This document shows positions 56,958-64,000 of a stretch of 64,000 nt of DNA, in pieces (the stretch's first letter is position 1; every line of letters starts with the position of its first letter). The notes beneath the pieces are model-generated. The model had not been told where the DNA came from and ran no database searches. It worked only from the letters and a program-made list of their open reading frames with translations. Origin of the DNA: Aquilaria yunnanensis (Eukaryota; Streptophyta; Magnoliopsida; Malvales; Thymelaeaceae); assembly GCA_039654915.1 (NCBI GenBank), contig CM077599.1, positions 74,740,001-74,804,000 of the forward strand, in the 5' to 3' direction. A program made the position numbers and the translations under genes.

Positions 56958-59767
56958 CAGGGGTGGAGCCACTTTAGGGCTAGGGGGACCATAGCCACCT
57001 AAAAAATTTAGCCAATTTTCATTAAAGAGGTTGGGTTTTTTCTTTATGTTGGTAAGAGTTAAACATATTGGCCCATTTTTCTCAACTAATAAATGAGTTT
57101 GTAACCCACACTAAAGTGAAAAAAAAAATGTAAAAACCCATATTTGGCTCTCCCCTATCAAATCCCCAATTTTTTCGTTCTCTTGTCAACTCTATGTGCA
57201 TTATGCCAAAGCCTCCGGGACATACATTTTTTTAGATAAAATCGGCAAAAATCAATTGTACTTTTGTCCCACTGATTTTTTACTATCAAATTCCAAAAGG
57301 TGAGATTCTTTTGTTGTTTTCTAAGTTTCTTTTGTTAATTTTGTCCCACCGAATTAATTCTCTATTTTATTGAGTGCCTTTGCTCTGTTTTTTTTTTTTC
57401 CTGTACCAACACCTACAACTCTTCTCTTCATTCTTTTACATATTTTAAATTTTATTTCATATCATGTTAACCCACCTTGTTGAGGTTGCTATATTAACAT
57501 GATTCCATGAATATTTATTATTCTTTTTTACATTCTTGTATGTATTAAGTATTATACTACCTGAAATATGTTAATTGAATTTATGCACTTTCCATTGTTT
57601 ATTTGCCTAATTCTTTTACGCTTTAGAATTTATTATTGTTTTGCATAGTTGAATTTTTTATCAACTCTATGCTTAATATTGATTTTTTGTAAATTTTATA
57701 TTATTAATTATTATAATGATGTTAATTGATTTTTGATATTCAATAGTGATTATGGGGAAGAAAAAAAGATTGGATTCATTCTTTACACAGAAAATTTTGC
57801 CAAGATGTGAAGATAATACCACACAGGAATAGGAGAACTATGAACTTTCAAGAGTTGAAGAACCTTATCTTCCTTCAACCAATAGAAGATATCCCTAAAC
57901 CTTTAAGGGAAAAAAGCCCTCCATTGTTTTTAGGAGGTGAAAATTTTCCTTTTTCATCCATAGAACATGATCTAGGGCTATGACTACCCATGTGGGAATA
58001 TCCAATTTCCAAGCAAGATGAGATCAGACGAGCTTATATAAGATCTGGCTCTCATCAACTTGTACTCACTAAATTTTCTCTATTTGGACCAAAAAAGCAT
58101 CAATGTCGCTTTCAAGCTAAGTAGTATTCCGAGTTTCCTTGGCCTGAATATTTTAAAGTGAAAGATGCAGCATATTGCTTTTCATATGATATTTTTATGG
58201 AAAGGCCAAATAATCAAAATGGTCAAGATGCATTTACAGGTACTGGTTTAAGGAATTGGAAAAAGGTCAAAGGGAAAATTGTTCTTTCGTTAAACACATT
58301 GGAGATGGGCCTACCTTTCCACAAAACAATGTTGTAAGATTTTGTGATGCTTTGATGAACCAATCTGAGCACTTTGACAAAGATATACAAAGACAATATA
58401 CTGCGGGTAAAAACATCAATAGATCTTATTTGTTGACTTTCATTTCAGGGGACTGCTTTTAGAGGCCATGATGAAAGCATTGGTTCAAAAAATAATGGCA
58501 ACTTTCTTGAGTTAATTAGGTACACAACATTATACAATGATGAAGTGGCAAGTGATATCTTAGAGAATGCTCCATAGAATGCAAAATATACATCACCTGA
58601 GATTCAGAAAGAAATTCAGCATGTTTTTGCTAAGAAAGTACAAAAGAAAATAATTGAAGAGATTGAAGACTCTAAATTTTGTATAATTGTGGATGAATCG
58701 AGTGATGAGAGTAAGAAAGAAGAAATGGCTGTTGTTCTTCCTTTTTTTGATAGTAAAGGTTACATACTAGAATTTTTTTTTGCTCTTGTCCATGTCAAAG
58801 ATATAACATCAGCCACTTTGTATTCTTCAATTTGCTCAACTCTTTCTTTTTATATGGTTGATATGGAGAATCTCCATGGACAAGGATATGATGGAGCTAG
58901 CAACATGCGGGGTGAATGGAGAGGATTACAAGCATTACTTTTTAAGGAGTAATCGTGTGCATACTCTGTGCATTATATGGCTCATCAACTGCAGTTAGCA
59001 TTTGTTACAACAGCTAGAAAGGTACATTTTGTACATGAATTTTTTTTTAATTTAAGTTTAATTGTGAATGTTGTTGGTGCTTCTTGTAAACACCTTGATG
59101 AGTTACAAGCTACCCAGGTTGATGAAACTACACGAAAGCTAGCATTTGATAAAATTGAAACAATAAAAGGTGCTAATCAAATTGATACTTTAAAGCGTGC
59201 TGGTGAAACTCATTAGAGCTCACATCATGCTTCTATTAGTCTTCTCTAGATGTACAATCCAACTTGTATAGTCTTGGAAAACATAAAAAACAAAGGCTCT
59301 AACTATAAAACTAAAGAAGATGCTAATACAACATTAAAAAAAATGACATCTTTTGAGTTTGTTTTCATCGTACATCTGATGAAGGAAATCTTGGGTATCA
59401 CAGATGTTCTTTGTCAAGCTTTGTAGTCAAAGTCCCAAGTTATCATAAGTGTAATGAACTTGGTGCACTCTACAAGAAAGCTCATTGAAACCTTATGAGA
59501 TGACAGATATAGTTCGTTTCTTAGTGATGTTATAGATTTTTGCAAGAATCATGACATTAATATTCCAGATTTCAATGCTCCTTATTTTGAAGGCAGAAGT
59601 AGCAAACAATGAGATGTCATTAATAATTAGCATCACTACCATTTTAATACATTAAATGAAACTATAAATTTTCAATTGTAGAAACTTGACTCCAAGTTTA
59701 ATGAGAGAGTTGTTGAGCTTTTAAAACTTAGCTCTGCTTTAGATCTAAGAGATGGTTATAAATCCTT
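56958..59767 (+). mobile_element. hAT-2 transposon (ZMYM1/TTF-type), split by Copia-5
   Basis: The left end CAGGGGTGGAGCCAC followed by AGGGCTAGGGGGACC is the hallmark CAGGGGCGGAGCC-type terminus of plant hAT elements carrying TTF-type zinc-finger transposases. The matching transposase follows at 57753. The right part, including the dimerisation domain and right terminus, is beyond the Copia-5 insertion at 59768 and outside the window. Confidence 0.8.
57753..59767 (+). pseudogene. ZMYM1-like hAT transposase pseudogene (TTF zinc finger, DUF4371 region)
   Basis: The start reads MGKKKRLDSFFTQKILPRCE at 57753. The TTF-type zinc finger region follows: KKHQCRFQAKQYSEFPWLEY is altered by a stop, then DAAYCFSYDIFMERPNNQNG (about 58165-58225). 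The catalytic N-terminal block (DUF4371-like) includes RGHDESIGSKNNGNFLELIR (58462-58520), SKFCIIVDESSDESKKEEMA near 58671-58730 and HGQGYDGASNMRGEWRGLQA at 58877-58935. Further on come HYMAHQLQLAFVTTARK (58971-59020), NVVGASCKHLDE and FEFVFIVHLMKEILGITDVL near 59350-59412. Stops and frameshifts break it. The C-terminal hAT dimerisation domain is missing because Copia-5 starts at 59768. Confidence 0.87.
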
Positions 59768-60167
59768 TGTTGGAAATTATTTTAATAAAATAATTTTTTA
59801 AAAAAATATATTACTAATTGCTTTATAGCCATTTGGGAGTTTAATTACTTAAACGTATATTTTGTTAAAAAAGGACATTTTCTCCTAGTTAATATGGGAA
59901 GCTAGCCGTTTGGACTAATTAGGAGGCTAGCCGTTGGGATTATATTAATTTTATCTCTAGTGGTTTACTTCCAAAATTCTTATATATATGTGTTACTTAG
60001 GTTGGTTTTAGTAGTGCATTTCTTTCGGCCATCTTTCCCTCTTTCCAACTTCTTAGATTTTTTACAATGCTAATTTTCTACATAATTTCAAATACCTAGT
60101 GGGTAAAGAAAGTTGTGAGTAGAGCTTTACTCCACAACAGTGCATGTGTGTATGTAACTACAACAAA
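59768..60167 (+). repeat. Copia-5 5' LTR (right end approximate)
   Basis: The unit begins TGTTGG and has a TATATATATG stretch at 59981-59990. GCTAGCCGTT occurs twice (59901 and 59926). It ends at either CCACAACA (60139) or CTACAACA (60167). No unambiguous primer site settles the choice. Confidence 0.6.
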
Positions 60168-60402
60168 AAAGGTTGGGCTGTTGTATCCTGAGGGCGGCAT
60201 GACCTGAGGCTGCTACATTGGTGTGGCACAAAACGTCCAAAAGAAAGTAAGCAGCTCCACGCCTCAAGTCAAAATCCTTTTTATCATCAGTGATATTATT
60301 TTTATTTTAGATTATTATTTTTAATTTTATTTTTCTTTTGTATCAATTTTTGACACAAGGAACAACAATTTTTGGATGTTTAATTTTCTTTGAAGGAAAA
60401 AA

Positions 60403-63400
60403 AATGAATCAGTCTCGTGGTGAAAACCCAATCAAGCTTTTAAATGAACTCAATTTACCTTTCAAATTCAACTGAGAACATTTTAAGAGATGGAAGGGAA
60501 AAGTTTCATACTACTTGAAAATGCTTGATTTTGGCTACTTGATTTTTGAGAAAAAACCTCACAAAATATCAACCGATGATATAAGTGATTATGAGAACAA
60601 AAATTCATTCTGAAAGGATTTCAAAATATGAAAGGGATGAATTTGACTGCCGTTATGCCTTGTTGAATTGTTTCTTTAACAAGTTCTATGACTATTATGA
60701 AAACTTTTATAATAGTACCAGGAAGATTTGGAAAGCCTTATAGAAAAAATATGATATTGAAGAGGCTGGTGTAAAACTTTATGCTGGAATTCAATGGCTC
60801 TACTATCAAATGGTGGACAATCTCTCTGTGATGAAACAAATGAAAGATTTTAGCTTCATTGCCCACAAACTGAGATTAGAAGGAAGTAATATTGGAGATG
60901 ATATTCAAGTAATCAAAATCATCGATAAACTACCGCCTTCCTTAAAGAAGTTCAAAAAAGTTATGTGTCACAAACAAATTCATATGTCGATTGAAAACCT
61001 TATCACTCGTGTTTGAGTGGAATAGGAGGTTAGAAACCAAGGTGCCATAGAAGCTAATTTTAATAATGGTAATGTTGGAGCCAAGGTAATTCTTACTATC
61101 TTTAATGACAAGGTACCAAGAGGTCGTGATTTGAAATATAATGTTCATTTGAAATCGAAGAAGAATTTTGTGAAAAAGCCTTTTAGGAAGCAATTTTTTA
61201 GCACAACAAATCCAAGGAGTAGGAACCAAGTAGTACCGATGAGACAAGATCCTAATTGTGGATGCTTTGTTTGTGGCAAATTAGGTCACCTCGCCAAGGT
61301 ATACAAATTTCACAAAACTGCAACTATGCCACAAATCAACATGGTAGATGATGATGAGCCATTTCTAGCCATGTTGACTAAGATCAATATGGTTTGTGAC
61401 AAAGAAGGGTGGTGGATTGGATTTGGTGCCTCTAGGCATGTTTGCAAAGATAGATCTTGGTTCAAAACTTATACTAAGTGTGAAGTGGAAAAGGAAATTA
61501 GACTTGGAGATGACCATATCATTAAGGCTCCGAGACAAGGTGATGTTCAATTGAACTTCACTTTTGGTAAGACTCTTATTCTCAATGAGGTATTATTTAC
61601 TCCAACCTTGAGGAAAAATTTGGTTTCTGGTTTCTGGTTTCTGGTTTCGGGTTTTTTACTTGGTAAGGCTAGTTTTAAACAGTTATATGAATCTGATTCA
61701 TATGTACTCTCTAAGAATGGTCTTTTTATGGGTAAATGGTATGCTTGTGATGACATGTTTAAGCTGAATATTAAAATGAATAAACCAACTACCAGTTCTA
61801 TTTACATGCTTTCTTTTGCTAATTTTTGGCATGCACTTATGTGTCACATAAATGAAAAATATGTGAAAAACATGAGTTTTCTTGGTTTAATACCCAAAGT
61901 TACTACTAATTTTGAAAACTGTGAATTATGTAGTATAAAAAAAATTACAAAAAAGCCTTTTCAAAGTGTGAAGAGGAAAACTGAATTGCTAGAAGTGGTT
62001 CACATTGATATATGTGAATTTGAAGAAATTTTGACTCGTGGAGGCAATGGATATTTCATCACTTTTATTGATGATTTTTTAAAATACACATGTTTATTTG
62101 ATTAAACAAAAAATTGATGCTTTTGAAAAATTTCAAGTTTTTATATGTGAAATTGAAAATCAATTTTGGAGGAAAATCAAAAGATTTTTAAGTGATGGAG
62201 ATATGGAATATGATTCTAATAACTTTGAACTTTTAATTCAAAATTTGGGTATTATTCTTGAAACAACTCCTCCATATTCTCCCGCTTCTAATGGTGTAGT
62301 TGAGCGCAAGAATAGAACTTTGATTAGTTTAACTAATACCATGCTTTTTAGTTGTAGTGCTCCTTCTAATTTATGGGGAGAAGCTGTTTTGACTGTTTGT
62401 TATGTTCTGAGTCGTGTCCCAGGGAAGAAAACCAACATTACTCCTTTTGAATTGTTGAAAGGTTACAAAACAATTTTGAATTATTTTAGAGTATGAGATT
62501 GCCTGGCTTTTGTGTAGTTAAATGATCGAAAAGGACCAAAATTAGAAGCCAGAGCAACAACTTGTGCTTTTCTTGGCCATGCACCAAATACAAAGGCTTG
62601 CCATTTTTAAGATTTTGAAAACAATGTTATTGTTGGGTAAGTTGATGCCATTTTTCATGAAGATGAATTTCCTTTCAAGAAAGAGAAAAAACTTGTTATT
62701 GAAAACATAAACAATTTAGAACTAGTTTTGAGAACTTCTGCTACCGATTTAGAAAATCAAGAAAATTTGAAATTCGAGTTACGAAGAAGCAAATGAACTA
62801 GAGTTGAGAAGGATTTTAGTCCCAATTTTTTTTATATAATGTCAATGAAAAATCAATTTCTTTCAAAGAGGCTTTAGATTCACAAGACTTTATTTTCTAG
62901 AAAGAAGCTATTGATGATGAAATGGATTCTTTAATTTGAAAAAATACCTAGAAATTAGTTGATTTACCTCATAGTTTTAAAACAATCGATTATAAATCAG
63001 TTCTTTGAAAAAAAATTTAAACTGGATGGTTCTATAGATAAATATAAAGCAATACTTGTTGCTAAAGGTTTTAAACAAAAAGAAAAAATTGATTTCTTTG
63101 ATATTTATTCTCCTGTTTCCAAAATAACTTCCATTAGATTTCTGATTATCATTGCATCTCTTTATAATCTATATGGATCAACCTGAAGGTTTTGTCGTGA
63201 CTGGCCAAGAGCACAAAGTTTGTAAACTTATAAAGTCCCTTTATGGTTTGAAACACGCTCCTAAGCAATGATATGAAAATTTTGGCTATTGCATGATAGA
63301 TAATGGCTTTAAGTCGAGTGAATGTGATAAATATATTTACTTTAAGTCCTTTGATGATTGTCATGTCATTGTGTGTTTGTATGTTGATGATTTACTTATC

Positions 63401-64000
63401 CTCAGCTCATCTATGCATGTGATTGATCTTATAAAAAAATATATTGTATCAACAATTTGACATTAAAGACTTAAGGGAGGTAAATGTTATTCATGGCATG
63501 AAAATTACAAGGCATGCTAATGGTATTTTCATAGATCAATCTCATTACATTGATAAAATTTTGAGTAAATTTGGTTATACATGTGTAAAACCAGTGTTAA
63601 CTCTAATGTCAAATGGTATAAAATTGTTGCCTACCATGCATGATGAAAGTGATGTTAATTAAACCTTATATGCTAGTATAATTGATAGTTTGCACTATCT
63701 TACCAATTGTACTATACCTGATATCTCATATGCAGTGGGTACACTTGGGAAATTTACTAGTAAATCAAATATGGATCATTGGAGAGCTATTGATCACTTA
63801 ATGGGATATTTGAGATACACAAAAAATTATGGTTTATTTTTTCAAAGATATCCAGCTGTACTTGAGTGCCATCGTGATGCTGACTAGAACACTTCGTCAA
63901 GTGATTCCCTATCTGTTGTAAGAAATGTCTTTAATTTAGCAGGTGCTGTGGTGTATTGGAAATCTAAAAAGCAGCAAATAATAGCAAAGTCCACGATAGA
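60403..64000 (+). pseudogene. Copia-5 gag-pol pseudogene, 3' end outside window
   Basis: Gag opens at 60403 (MNQSRGENPIKLLNELNLPF) and contains FKRWKGKVSYYLKMLDFGYL near 60480-60540, then IKIIDKLPPSLKKFKKVMCH near 60915-60972. The zinc knuckle CFVCGKLGHLAKVY at 61264-61305 has Tyr for the last Cys. The protease site reads FGASRHVCKD with Gly for the catalytic Asp (61410-61450). The integrase zinc region (61825-61960) has HALMCHINEKYVKN and CELCSIKK, and the core starts FITFIDDFLKYTC. RT at 62959-63470 has AKGFKQKEKIDFFDIYSPVS, SLYGLKHAPKQ and an intact CLYVDDLLIL. RNase H follows to the window edge (YWKSKKQQIIAKST). An open stretch of 324 codons at 61131-62105 is the longest reading frame in the window. 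Stops elsewhere disable the element. Confidence 0.92.
61618..61648. repeat. TGGTTTC heptamer repeated four times in Copia-5
   Basis: TGGTTTC occurs four times in a row, followed by GGG. It lies at the point where related proteins read RKNLVS and then continue directly. The additional 21 bp keep the reading frame and add GFWFLVS-like residues. Confidence 0.85.

Larger units (their letters stand above)
59768..64000 (+). mobile_element. Copia-5 retrotransposon, 5' LTR to RNase H, runs off the window
   Basis: The candidate LTR starts TGTTGGAAATTATTTTAATA exactly where hAT-2 coding text stops. The internal region carries gag, protease, integrase, RT and part of RNase H in the plus orientation. 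The 3' LTR is not in the window, so the target duplication cannot be tested. Confidence 0.85.

Noticed and set aside
1..64000. tRNA, rRNA or microRNA hairpin genes
   Set aside because: No tRNA A/B-box arrangement, rRNA core or convincing long perfect hairpin was seen by reading. A covariance-model scan would be needed to exclude small RNAs.

Overview
The window looks like a repeat-rich stretch of a eudicot plant nuclear genome, probably a woody species, though the species cannot be read from the sequence. It is AT-rich. It carries one intact intron-containing plant gene, one decayed plant UDP-glycosyltransferase gene, and many plant transposable elements: Copia, Tekay-type and Athila-type Gypsy, LINE, hAT and CACTA. 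I see no bacterial, organellar, viral or CRISPR-type content and no tRNA or rRNA gene.

Left part (1-10700). A roughly 58-bp tandem repeat lies at 345-1005. It is followed by faint CACTA-like exons (2100-2800) and a broken UGT92A-like glycosyltransferase pseudogene (3701-4620). The only gene that looks functional is a three-exon R2R3-MYB transcription factor on the minus strand (5159-6212). An hAT transposon with a dead BED-finger transposase (6607-9728) lies on the promoter side of the MYB gene and is flanked by near-perfect 8-bp target duplications.

Central part (10700-37950). A 1.4-kb solo LTR (10702-12116, duplication CTAAC) is followed by AT-rich spacer with possible MITEs. A complete but dead Copia element (16320-23954, duplication GTAGA) contains a nested 2.95-kb Tekay-type solo LTR (20086-23035). 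A second copy of that LTR (25638-28561) is still joined to the 3' end of a Tekay chromodomain polyprotein. That polyprotein is abruptly fused to a truncated Copia gag-integrase at about 29118. A diverged relative of the Tekay LTR (31408-33950), a CACTA TNPD fragment, a non-autonomous hAT (35995-37128) and a CACTA end follow.

Right part (37950-64000). A decayed Copia with an internal 325-bp duplication and a LINE 3' fragment lead into an insertion stack. An Athila-like gag-protease remnant abuts a LINE inserted just behind its reading frame. The LINE is split by a 4.5-kb Copia element (50889-55404, duplication TGGTT). Finally a ZMYM1/TTF-type hAT (from 56958) is split by another Copia (from 59768) that runs off the end.

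No new gene system was found. The value of the window lies in the lone intact MYB gene, the UGT pseudogene and the readable order of nested insertions. Every element coding region I could read is interrupted by stops, frameshifts or lost catalytic residues, so none looks autonomous.
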